Assembly: GCA_963631655.1 (NCBI GenBank)
Contig: CAVGRR010000026.1
Span: 1 to 20,121 of the forward strand
DNA length: 20,121 nt
From: Methanomethylophilus sp963631655
GTDB taxonomy: Archaea; Thermoplasmatota; Thermoplasmata; Methanomassiliicoccales; Methanomethylophilaceae
Direction: 5' to 3'
The notes beneath the pieces were generated by a model. It searched no databases. It saw nothing but the letters and a program-made list of their open reading frames with translations, and was not told the DNA's origin. A program made the translations under genes and the position numbers. This document shows positions 13,763 to 19,818 of this stretch, one piece after another (position 1 is the first letter of the stretch; each line of letters starts with the position of its first letter).

Positions 13763-13792
13763 CGATTTTTCGAATTTCCTTACGAAAAATCG
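13763..13792. repeat. Perfect 10-bp inverted repeat
   Basis: CGATTTTTCG (13763-13772) and CGAAAAATCG (13783-13792) are exact reverse complements around a 10-base spacer, in noncoding DNA. It could be an RNA hairpin or a protein-binding site. Confidence 0.55.
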
Positions 13793-13877
13793 CTGATTTT
13801 CACATTTTTAAACGGTTTTCGAGTTCATTTTTCGGTTTTCCGAAAAGTATTGTGATTTTGAGAACGTTCAGATTTCT

Positions 13878-13937
13878 GTCTACACTTTTTGTCTACGTCG
13901 GACAGGTTTTGTCTACACACAATTCGGGATTGTCTAC
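13878..13937. repeat. GTCTAC cluster B, four copies without an attached gene
   Basis: GTCTAC occurs at 13878, 13891, 13911 and 13932 (steps of 13, 20 and 21 bp, close to whole helical turns). Unlike arrays A and C there is no TATA box beside it and no open frame downstream on either strand. It may be a remote binding site for paralog 1 or what is left of a third promoter. Confidence 0.6.
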
Positions 13938-14145
13938 AATTGGATTCAGGTGTGGGACTCATACAGATCTCCGATCGGGGAGTCCTTTAGACTCAGACTG
14001 TGACGGCAAAATGCAGATCGTCAGGCAGCAGATATCTGTTTGAGAACTTCGCGCCGTTTTCAATAGTGGGGAAAAAAGAAAGGGTTTCGGAGCAGCCCGT
14101 TGAATGCATTGCAGAGTTCAAGTAGAACAGAAGGCAATTGTCAAA

Positions 14146-14282
14146 AATTTGAGGCCCATCCGAGGGTGTGAAATCAGGCGGGCCTCAGGGATATCTGGTG
14201 TTAGCGTGAAGTATTTGGTAATTTGAGGCCCATCCGAGGGTGTGAAATCAGGCGGGCCTCAGGGATATATTAGGTTAGCGTG
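14146..14282 (-). repeat. Tandem 74-bp repeat with hairpins (14150-14187 and 14224-14261)
   Basis: Two copies with a 74-bp period begin at 14146 and 14220. The first 49 bp are identical; the rest differs slightly before a shared TTAGCGTG. Each contains an 8-bp stem TGAGGCCC/GGGCCTCA around an identical 22-base loop. They start about 12 bp after the stop of paralog 2, and the second hairpin met by polymerase is followed by AAATTTTTG on the minus strand. They look like a duplicated terminator or structured 3' end. Confidence 0.7.
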
Positions 14283-14294
14283 CTGTTGTCTGTC

Positions 14295-14921
14295 TCATCT
14301 GCTTGCGTTCAGGGAGATCCTGATGCAGTCGTTTCCGTTGAACTTGACGTTCTCTGCGATCTCGCGGGGGTCTGCAGTGCCGAGGTTCGCGGACTCGATC
14401 TCGGAGAGGGTGACCTTGACCTCGACGTCGTAGTACTTTCCGGGCTCGAAGGATCCGGAATCGTTGATGACCTTGACATCGCAGGTGACCGCTCCTTCCT
14501 CTGCCCAGGCGGAGTACATGGGTGCGGAGCCGCTGTTCTGAACATACTGTGCGTTTCCGGTGATCTTGCAGTCGGAGGGGTCGTTGGAGGAGACCATGAC
14601 CTTGGTGTTGAAGGTGATGACGGTCTCGTCGACGGAGGCATAGTAGTTCGATCCGACGGTCTTGGAGGTCTGAACAATGAAGTTGTCGCCGGAGGTGAGG
14701 GACTTGTTGACGACAGTGTAGTCTGCTCCGTCCTGTGCGTACATGTCGATGGAGTAGTAGTTGCCGCTGATGTTGTCCTGTCCGATGACGGAGGTGGAGT
14801 AGGCGTATGCCTGTCCGGTGAGAGCGATCATACAGAGAACAATAAGGAAGAGCGGAATGAGGCACTTCCTCTTGAAACTCCTGTAGTTGTTTCCCTGGTT
14901 TTCGTTGTACTCCTTGATCAT
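14295..14921 (-). CDS. Secreted beta-rich protein, paralog 2
   Basis: A 208-aa protein, close paralog of 12772-13395. It has the same plan: basic head (MIKEYNENQG...FKRK), a signal peptide ending in GQAYAYSTS, and an extracellular-looking Ser/Thr/Tyr-rich domain. Conserved blocks include GNYYSIDMY, SKTVGSNY.ASVDETVI, TKVMVSSNDPS, GAVTCDVKVINDSGSFEPG and LGTADPREI.EN. All three mature cysteines are kept. The most variable part is around QYVQNSGSAPMYSAWAEEG, perhaps a surface loop. The start at 14921 is supported by GGGGGGTG 6-13 bases upstream; a longer frame upstream runs through the promoter array and is not credible. Function unknown; two copies under matching control suggest a dosage or antigenic-variant role, which is inference. 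Confidence 0.78.
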   Translation of the reverse strand: MIKEYNENQGNNYRSFKRKCLIPLFLIVLCMIALTGQAYAYSTSVIGQDNISGNYYSIDMYAQDGADYTVVNKSLTSGDNFIVQTSKTVGSNYYASVDETVITFNTKVMVSSNDPSDCKITGNAQYVQNSGSAPMYSAWAEEGAVTCDVKVINDSGSFEPGKYYDVEVKVTLSEIESANLGTADPREIAENVKFNGNDCIRISLNASR

Positions 14922-14947
14922 TCTTGACACCCCCCTTTTTCTGTTTT

Positions 14948-15028
14948 GTCTACATCTCTTTGTTGTTTGTCTACAAATTGTTCTTTTTTCGTCTACAATT
15001 TGTCTACGTCTTGTATACATATTGTCTG
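14948..15028 (-). repeat. 11-bp phased GTCTAC array C (promoter/leader of paralog 2)
   Basis: GTCTAC at 14969, 14991 and 15002, GTTCTT at 14980, GTATAC at 15013 and GTCTG at 15024 fall on a perfect 11-bp register; one more GTCTAC lies at 14948. The order of perfect and degenerate units is the same as in array A. The last unit is again 12 bp from TATATATA. The predicted start is near 15013, inside the array. Confidence 0.75.
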
Positions 15029-15035
15029 AGGTGGG

Positions 15036-15043
15036 TATATATA
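15036..15043 (-). promoter_or_regulatory. TATA box of secreted paralog 2
   Basis: TATATATA lies 115 bp before the ATG at 14921, with the same 12-bp spacing to the repeat array as in paralog 1. The predicted leader is about 92 bases. Confidence 0.65.
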
Positions 15044-15152
15044 GGTTCCGATGGGACCTAATTGGAAAATTGGGGAAAAGCGAAAAATCAACGAAAATTG
15101 ATATTTATCGACGAAATCGGAAAATGAATATTGTTGGAGTCAATACGGATTT

Positions 15153-15168
15153 TAGATAACTTTAAATA
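15153..15168. promoter_or_regulatory. Shared 16-bp upstream element, copy 2
   Basis: Identical in sequence, orientation and distance (110 bp from the TATA box) to 13642-13657. Flanking DNA is only weakly similar, so the element itself appears to be under selection. Confidence 0.45.
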
Positions 15169-15332
15169 CTGACCGTTTAAACAGGGGTTAAATTCATCGA
15201 ATTTGCCTAATTTTATTGATTTTCACAATGTTTTTGAACCGACAGGGATCGAGACCGTCAATGTCAGAAAAGAGCAAAAACAGTCTGTTTTCAACAGATC
15301 TGAGTAAAAAGGAATGAATTAAGGGGTTTATC

Positions 15333-15350
15333 GGGGGTTTTGAAACCCCC
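15333..15350 (-). terminator. hcp terminator hairpin
   Basis: GGGGGTT and AACCCCC form a 7-bp stem around TTGA, 11 bp after the hcp stop codon. Minus-strand sequence GATAAACCCCTTAATT follows. The position is right for termination; the T-run is short. Confidence 0.6.
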
Positions 15351-15360
15351 TTGGAAATGA

Positions 15361-16884
15361 TCACTCGATGTTGAGCGTGACCATGTCTTCCCTGACGGTG
15401 CTGTTCGCCTTGATGCCGAAAGTGTCTACAAGGACGTTCAGGATTCCGGGGGTGATGAAGCCGGGGAGTCTGGGGCCGAGCATGATGTTCTTCACGCCGA
15501 GGCTCAGCAGGGTGAGGAGGACGAGGACGGCCTTCTGCTCGTACCAGGAGATGTTGAATGAGAGGGGAAGTCCGTTGACATCGGTGTCGAACACTTCTGC
15601 GAGTGCGTTGGCGATCACGACGAGGGAGTAGCAGTCGTTGCACTGACCTGCATCGATGACACGGGGAATTCCTCCGATGTCGCCGAGGTCGAGCTTGTTG
15701 TACCTGTACTTGGCGCATCCTGCGGTGAGGATGACAGTGTCCTTGGGAAGTGCCTGTGCGAATTCGGTGTAGTAGGTCCTGTCCTTCTCGCGTCCGTCGC
15801 ACCCTGCCATGACGACGAAGCGCTTGATGGCTCCGGCCTTGACGGCATCGACGATCTTGTCTGCGAGTGCGAGCACCTGGGAGTGTCCGAATCCGACGGT
15901 GAGGGTCTTGTTGTCAATCTCCTTAGGTGCGGCGCACTTCTTGGCGAGTTCGATGACCTCGGAGAAGTCCTTCTTTCCATCCTTTGCTTCGATGTGCTTC
16001 ACACCGTCGACACCTGCGGTGCCGGTGGTGAAGAGCCTGCTGCGGTAGGAGTCCCTGGGAATGAGGACACAGTTGGTGGTGGCCACGATGGGTCCGTTGA
16101 AGGCTTCGAACTCCTCCTTCTGCTGGTACCATGCTCCTCCGTAGTTTCCGACGAGGTTGTCGTACTTTTTGAATGCAGGGTATGCGTTGGCGGGAAGCAT
16201 CTCTCCGTGGGTGTAGACGTCGACCCCGGTTCCCTTAGTCTGCTCGAGGAGCTGCTCGAGGTCCTTGAGGTCGTGTCCGGTGATGAGGATTCCGGGGCGG
16301 GATCCGACTCCGGTCTTGACGGAAGTGATCTCAGGGGTTCCGTAGGTCTCGGTGTTGGCCTTGTCGAGGAGTGCGAGGCAAGCGGCTCCGACGGATCCGC
16401 ATTCCATATTGAGGGCGACGAGTTCATCCGCGGAAAGGTTCTTTGCAAGGGATGCGAGGGCCTTCCTGATGAATACTGTTACATTCTTGTCCTTGTAACC
16501 GAGGACGACGGCGTGGTGGTAGTAGGCGGCAAGTCCCTTCAGACCGAAAAGCAGGAGTTCCTTGAGCGATCTGAGGTCGGGGTTGGCATCGAGGGATTCG
16601 ATGTCCTTCATGCGGATCTCGATGTCGGTGCCGATCCTGTTGAGGATCTGGTTCCTCATAGCGTCGATGACCTCGCCGTCGAAGTTGGTGTTGGAAAGGG
16701 TCATGAACAGACCGTCGACCAGTGCGCAGTCACAGAAATCGCAGACCCTGTCGGTAGAGGCAAGTTCAATAAGGGTTCCGATGAGCAGGTCCTGCTTCTC
16801 TGCGATCTCAGCTGTCTTTCCGCATACGCCGTTGCGGGTGCAGCCGGTTCCGGCGATGGTCTCTTCACATTGTCTGCATAACAT
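15361..16884 (-). CDS. hcp: Hybrid-cluster protein / hydroxylamine reductase
   Basis: A 507-aa prismane-type protein. The N-terminal CX2CX8CX5C motif (C3, C6, C15, C21; MLCRQCEETIAGTGCTRNGVC) binds the conventional Fe-S cluster. All ligands of the hybrid Fe-S-O cluster are visible: H204 (TGHDL), E228 (HGEML), C272 (TTNCVLIP), C362 (MAGCDGR), C390 (TAGCAKY), C415 (AGQCNDCYS), E449 and K451 (WYEQKAV). Hcp reduces hydroxylamine in vitro and is linked to nitric-oxide detoxification and S-nitrosylation in anaerobes. It is shorter than the roughly 550-aa Desulfovibrio form, with the deletion before H204. AGGAGA lies about 9 bases before the ATG. Divergent from an HxlR regulator with two operators between TATA and gene. 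No hcr reductase is adjacent. Confidence 0.95.
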   Translation of the reverse strand: MLCRQCEETIAGTGCTRNGVCGKTAEIAEKQDLLIGTLIELASTDRVCDFCDCALVDGLFMTLSNTNFDGEVIDAMRNQILNRIGTDIEIRMKDIESLDANPDLRSLKELLLFGLKGLAAYYHHAVVLGYKDKNVTVFIRKALASLAKNLSADELVALNMECGSVGAACLALLDKANTETYGTPEITSVKTGVGSRPGILITGHDLKDLEQLLEQTKGTGVDVYTHGEMLPANAYPAFKKYDNLVGNYGGAWYQQKEEFEAFNGPIVATTNCVLIPRDSYRSRLFTTGTAGVDGVKHIEAKDGKKDFSEVIELAKKCAAPKEIDNKTLTVGFGHSQVLALADKIVDAVKAGAIKRFVVMAGCDGREKDRTYYTEFAQALPKDTVILTAGCAKYRYNKLDLGDIGGIPRVIDAGQCNDCYSLVVIANALAEVFDTDVNGLPLSFNISWYEQKAVLVLLTLLSLGVKNIMLGPRLPGFITPGILNVLVDTFGIKANSTVREDMVTLNIE

Positions 16885-16897
16885 TTGCGATTCTCCT

Positions 16898-16943
16898 GTA
16901 TCTAAATGATACTGAGTATCTAATAGATACTTGATTATATATA
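16898..16943. promoter_or_regulatory. Divergent hcp/HxlR promoter with two GTATC-N5-GATAC operators
   Basis: GTATC-TAAAT-GATAC (16898-16912) and GTATC-TAATA-GATAC (16916-16930) are two copies of one dyad, centred 18 bp apart. The second extends to the perfect 17-bp palindrome AGTATCTAATAGATACT. An AT-rich TATA tract (TTATATATA, 16935-16943) serves both directions. For hcp, transcription would start near 16911, inside the operators, so a bound protein would repress. For the regulator it gives a start at its ATG (16968). The divergent HxlR protein is the obvious candidate binder. Confidence 0.7.
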
Positions 16944-16967
16944 CTGGAAAGTTTCTGATTGGTAACC

Positions 16968-17324
16968 ATGGACCACGCCTGCACCGTATACATTACAATG
17001 GAGTATCTCTCGAAGAAATGGGCCATACTGATCCTTCATCAGCTCAGCAAAGGGGAGGAATGGAAGAGGTTCTCCGAGATCAGGAAATCGATGTCCGAAC
17101 TTACTCCTAAAGTCCTCACGGAACGTCTGAAGGAACTCGAGTCCGAAGGGCTTATTGAGAAACGTATGGACACGAGCACCATGCCGATAAGGAGCGAATA
17201 CCGGCTGACCGATGCGAGCAAGGAACTGATGGAGATCATCCACGACCTCAAGATGTGGGCCCTGAAGTGGAAGGTCGACAATCCCGAATGCGGAAGGACC
17301 AACTGCCATCTCTGCACTTTATGA
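16968..17324 (+). CDS. HxlR-family transcriptional regulator with C-terminal Cys cluster
   Basis: A 118-aa winged-helix protein. The HxlR/DUF24 pattern is clear: Cys near the N-terminus (C5), YLSKKWAILILHQL, FSEIRKSMSELTPKVLTERLKELESEGLIEKR (recognition helix and wing), YRLTDASKELMEII. Members bind short dyads as dimers, and several sense electrophiles or redox state through the N-terminal Cys. Here the C-terminus adds C108, C113 and C116 (ECGRTNCHLCTL), a CX4CX2C cluster not usual in the family. With C5 that makes four cysteines, enough for zinc or an Fe-S cluster. The ATG at 16968 is favoured over a TTG at 16959 because TTATATATA lies about 28 bp upstream, giving a leaderless mRNA. It probably regulates hcp and itself. 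Confidence 0.88.
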   Translation: MDHACTVYITMEYLSKKWAILILHQLSKGEEWKRFSEIRKSMSELTPKVLTERLKELESEGLIEKRMDTSTMPIRSEYRLTDASKELMEIIHDLKMWALKWKVDNPECGRTNCHLCTL

Positions 17325-17352
17325 TATATCTCGGAACGTCTGTTGTTCTATT

Positions 17353-17365
17353 ATATTATATAAAA
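17353..17365 (+). promoter_or_regulatory. TATA box of the secreted anchored protein gene
   Basis: An AT-only tract around ATTATATAAAAAA lies about 65-75 bp before the ATG at 17428, giving a leader of some 40-45 bases with GGTG near its end. Confidence 0.45.
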
Positions 17366-17427
17366 AAGATGGAAGTAAGTTATTTACTGTGAATCAGTGC
17401 CCCGTCTCAGCATTCGATGGTGTGACC

Positions 17428-18084
17428 ATGAAGAAAACGGTGTTGTTGATCATCGCATTGGCGGCATGTGTATCCGCATATGTCCTCTGTGCAGATTCCG
17501 AACCTGTGGCAGCCGAAGAACAGGAACCGACGTACACGGTCGTTTCCGAAACCGACACTGTTTTTGTGCCTGTTTCTCAGATGATCGATGCGGTTTCGTA
17601 TTTGTACGATGTTCAGGACATCACCCTGCAGGTCACCGTCGGAGACTGTTCCGTCTTCTTCGACAGCACTGCTTTGTATTCTTTGACAGATGCGGAACTT
17701 ACCATATCCGAACTCGGTGACGCGGCCAAGAAAGGTATGTCCCAGATCGACAGCGACAGTCAGGTCTATCACATCGATTTCGGTCCCAACATGGACTTCG
17801 ACGAGGGAAAGGCGACGGTCACCGTTCCGTGCACCCTTAAGAGCTGGTGGGAGCCGGAGAACATCGAGGTCCGGTATCTCAACGGGGATGGATACACTGT
17901 GGTCCCCAGCACCTATTCGGACGGGTATGTTACGTTTGAGACCAATCATTTCTCGGATTATGCTTTGTTTTACGTGGACCATGACACCGCCAGGATGGCA
18001 TCCACCGCGGCATTGCTAATCGCCACGGTCCTGGTAGTTGTCGGAATGGTCTCGGCCTACCTTTACCGCAAGGAACAGGAATGA
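17428..18084 (+). CDS. Secreted protein with C-terminal membrane anchor
   Basis: A 218-aa protein of no named family. The N-terminal MKKTVLLIIALAACVSAYVL is a signal peptide. A mature beta-rich acidic domain follows. It contains KATVTVPCTLKSW and DGYVTFETNHFSDYALFYV, a pattern common at the ends of archaeal and bacterial surface proteins, where a beta-sandwich closes with T.HFS.YA. One hydrophobic helix (STAALLIATVLVVVGMVSAY) and a basic tail YRKEQE anchor it with the bulk outside the cell. The ATG at 17428 is preceded by GGTGTGACC and begins the signal peptide; the in-frame codons upstream add a non-signal leader and are not used. It lies about 100 bp after the HxlR gene with its own promoter. 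Confidence 0.75.
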   Translation: MKKTVLLIIALAACVSAYVLCADSEPVAAEEQEPTYTVVSETDTVFVPVSQMIDAVSYLYDVQDITLQVTVGDCSVFFDSTALYSLTDAELTISELGDAAKKGMSQIDSDSQVYHIDFGPNMDFDEGKATVTVPCTLKSWWEPENIEVRYLNGDGYTVVPSTYSDGYVTFETNHFSDYALFYVDHDTARMASTAALLIATVLVVVGMVSAYLYRKEQE

Positions 18085-18126
18085 ACAGGTTCGGGGCATT
18101 TCCGCAATGTCCCAGATCCTGTTTTT
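18084..18126 (+). terminator. Strong terminator of the secreted anchored protein gene
   Basis: AACAGG (18084-18089) pairs with CCTGTT (18118-18123). Inside it, GGGGCATT (18093-18100) pairs with AATGTCCC (18106-18113, one G-U). A T-run follows directly (18122-18126). It lies between convergent genes. Confidence 0.75.
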
Positions 18127-18147
18127 CGATATACTGTTCTGTAAGAT

Positions 18148-19176
18148 TCAGTCTTCTTCTTCGAAGTCAGTGATTATCGGTTTATCCAGTATTTTTTCCA
18201 ATTCTAATCTGTGCAGGTAATTTACCAATCTATCGGAATCCTCGAAGTCCTCTCTGCAGTTTTTGTATTCCTCTTCGGCATCTTCGGGTTCCGTGCATGG
18301 CGGAGTGATCAGGACATTGCCCTCCCAGTCGTAGAGCACCCCGTTCTCATCGGACTTTAACCATGGATTCTCCCGATCGACCTCGATGAACTTCAGCAGC
18401 TTGTCCCAATCTCCGCCGAATTCATCAAAAATATCGGACCTAAAGTTACCTGAGTACAGATCGATCAGATTTTCATCGACGTATTCGACATTTTTGTTGA
18501 TGAAAATGCGTTCCTTTCCGTTGGGAATGTATTTCAGAATTGTTCCGTCCTTATTGTAGAGCAACCCCTGTTCGTCGGCGGAATAGTATTCGTTACTCGG
18601 ATCAACTGTTATCGTTTTCAGCCTGTAGCAGCCCAGGAAGTCTTCGGCATTGACGAAACGTACTGTGTACGGGAGGCAGAGCGATTTCATTCTGCAGAAA
18701 TTGAACCGATACGTTCCGATGACAGGGTTGCAGATAAGTTCATCATCATAGTTCAGTGTTATCAGGAACGGCGGGACGGTCAGAATTTCGGATTCCTCAT
18801 GTTTGTAGTTTGCGCCGACAACGAACTGTCTCTGACCTAGGTCTGGATCGAGGAAGGTCCGGATGAGCCAGGGATACTCAGTGTCGGGTTTCGCTTTGTA
18901 TGCATCACCGATGATGGAAGCTGCCAGGCGCACATCTGGGATGATGAGTCCGGTCTTCTTGGAGATCTGTTTGATCAGTTCCGGGTCATCCGCAGAAACA
19001 GAGTTCCAGTCGATATCAAGTTCGAGGATTTTGGTAATAGCATCGGCACCAGAAATGTCATATTCGGGATCGGAAAGTTTCTCCTCGATGAACTTCTTCC
19101 ATTCTGAGACTTCGAGACCTGAGTGGATATATTCTATCAGGTCTCTGGTCAGATACATCCGCTTTTCAGAATCCAT
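18148..19176 (-). CDS. BspA-type leucine-rich-repeat-like protein
   Basis: A 342-aa acidic protein. The middle holds degenerate BspA-type (LRR_5) repeats. The clearest run is LPYTVRFVNAEDFLGCYRLK, then TITVDPSNEYYSADEQGLLY, then NKDGTILKYIPNGKERIFI, with a second GVLYDWEGNVLITPP unit near residue 280. The xxVLYNKDGTxLxxYPxGK phrase is typical of these repeats, which in gut microbes usually sit on secreted adhesins. This one has no signal peptide or membrane segment, so it is probably cytoplasmic, which is unusual. The N-terminal 120 residues are helical and unrecognised; the tail is very acidic. Base composition is more AT-rich than in neighbouring genes, consistent with transfer or relaxed selection. 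The ATG at 19176 is the only reasonable start. Confidence 0.7.
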   Translation of the reverse strand: MDSEKRMYLTRDLIEYIHSGLEVSEWKKFIEEKLSDPEYDISGADAITKILELDIDWNSVSADDPELIKQISKKTGLIIPDVRLAASIIGDAYKAKPDTEYPWLIRTFLDPDLGQRQFVVGANYKHEESEILTVPPFLITLNYDDELICNPVIGTYRFNFCRMKSLCLPYTVRFVNAEDFLGCYRLKTITVDPSNEYYSADEQGLLYNKDGTILKYIPNGKERIFINKNVEYVDENLIDLYSGNFRSDIFDEFGGDWDKLLKFIEVDRENPWLKSDENGVLYDWEGNVLITPPCTEPEDAEEEYKNCREDFEDSDRLVNYLHRLELEKILDKPIITDFEEED

Positions 19177-19180
19177 AAAT

Positions 19181-19240
19181 AAGATAACACGCAGAGAGTC
19201 AATAATACTTTCTTAACATTATCCTTTTACGTGTTATCTT
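19181..19240. repeat. 11-bp inverted repeat around the LRR gene promoter
   Basis: AAGATAACACG (19181-19191) and CGTGTTATCTT (19230-19240) are exact reverse complements separated by 38 bp. The first arm is 5 bp before the LRR start codon, and a TATA-like AGTATTATT lies between the arms (about 19203-19211). A further CTTAAC/GTTAAG pair lies at about 19212-19217 and 19241-19246. Possible looped operator; no transposase is nearby. Confidence 0.55.
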
Positions 19241-19289
19241 GTTAAGGTGTTTTGAATCCTTTGGGAAAGTCGACTCAATGAAGTAAGGT

Positions 19290-19670
19290 TCAGTCCTTCT
19301 TCTTTCTGAGTCCCCAAAGGTACATGATAATCAGCACTGCGACCGGAAGGACGGCTCCGCGGAGGTTGCCGATCAGCCAGTAGGCCACGATAAGTGCGAT
19401 TACACCCACGACACCGTATCTGCGGAGGATAGCGCCTCCGCCGAGTGCCATGCTGAAGATGATCAGCACCGCCAGCATGATGAGGGTGACCAGAAGCGAG
19501 GATGAGATCCAGACGATCGCGGAGTTCTGTACAAACTCCTCCACCACAGGCCTGATATACAGGTCGCTCACGACCGGAACGACCACAACTAGAAGGAGGG
19601 TGCAGATGAGTCCTCCGATGAAGGAGGAGGCTATGTTCCTGTCCCGTTTCTCTTTCTTGTTCTTTGCCAT
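19290..19670 (-). CDS. Hypothetical membrane protein, four helices
   Basis: A 126-aa protein starting MAKNKKEKRDRNIASSF. After the basic head come about four hydrophobic segments: GGLICTLLLVVVVPVVSDLY, IVWISSSLLVTLIMLAVLII, VVGVIALIVAYWLIG and AVLPVAVLIIMYLWG. It ends in RKKKD, which by the positive-inside rule places both ends in the cytoplasm. I do not recognise a family; it could be a small structural or accessory membrane protein. The ATG at 19670 is chosen because TTTTTAAAC (19693-19701) is centred 27 bp upstream, giving a leaderless mRNA. A GTG three codons earlier would lie before the predicted transcript start. Confidence 0.65.
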   Translation of the reverse strand: MAKNKKEKRDRNIASSFIGGLICTLLLVVVVPVVSDLYIRPVVEEFVQNSAIVWISSSLLVTLIMLAVLIIFSMALGGGAILRRYGVVGVIALIVAYWLIGNLRGAVLPVAVLIIMYLWGLRKKKD

Positions 19671-19692
19671 AGATACCACATGGCACCGTCGG

Positions 19693-19701
19693 TTTAAAAA
19701 T
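19693..19701 (-). promoter_or_regulatory. TATA box of the four-helix membrane protein gene
   Basis: Minus-strand TTTTTAAAC is centred 27 bp before the ATG at 19670; no ribosome site is needed for a leaderless transcript. Confidence 0.45.
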
Positions 19702-19738
19702 TGAACCTCGAAATTAACATCGGTTCATATCGATATGT

Positions 19739-19777
19739 AAAAGACCCAGATGGTAAAAACGGACGTCTGGGTCTTTT
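19739..19777. terminator. 12-bp perfect hairpin built on the recurrent 3' motif
   Basis: AAAAGACCCAGA (19739-19750) and TCTGGGTCTTTT (19766-19777) pair perfectly around a 15-base loop. Either strand ends in TTTT, so it can stop transcription both ways. It is the full-hairpin version of the motif also found at 1852-1870 and 12704-12721, and lies about 40 bp after the small gene ending at 19819. Confidence 0.75.
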
Positions 19778-19818
19778 GGATAAGTGTTTACGGCGGCCTT
19801 ATTGCCGTCGGTGTTTCC

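Larger units (their letters stand above)
13396..14294. other. 899-bp gap between the two secreted paralogs
   Basis: No convincing gene is visible. It holds the first paralog's leader and 11-bp repeat array (13458-13517), its TATA box (13525-13532), and a 16-bp element shared with the other copy (13642-13657). It also holds a perfect 10-bp inverted repeat (13763-13792), an isolated four-copy GTCTAC cluster (13878-13937), a 6-bp stem GGACTC/GAGTCC near 13953-13983, and the tandem 74-bp hairpin repeat (14146-14282). The stretch 13540-13870 is strongly AT-rich. A 113-codon plus-strand open frame at 13702-14043 has the composition of noncoding DNA and no ribosome site. Confidence 0.6.
14922..15360. 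other. 439-bp gap between paralog 2 and hcp
   Basis: It contains, from left: the leader and array C (14948-15028), the TATA box (15036-15043), the shared 16-bp element (15153-15168), an AT-rich stretch without a credible gene (15170-15325), and the hcp terminator (15333-15350). Nothing else is recognisable. Confidence 0.6.

Noticed and set aside
13702..14043. A 113-codon plus-strand open frame in the gap between the paralogs
   Set aside because: Phe/Ser/Arg-rich, no ribosome site, runs through a perfect inverted repeat and the GTCTAC cluster; looks like AT-rich noncoding DNA.
13458..15028. The GTCTAC arrays as a CRISPR array
   Set aside because: The repeating unit is 11 bp with no unique spacers, and no cas genes are near; the units are promoter-linked.
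15883..16881. A 332-codon plus-strand open frame opposite hcp
   Set aside because: Antisense shadow; the hcp strand has every cluster ligand in place.
19181..19240. The 11-bp inverted repeat as ends of an insertion sequence
   Set aside because: The arms are only 38 bp apart, with no transposase or target duplication visible.
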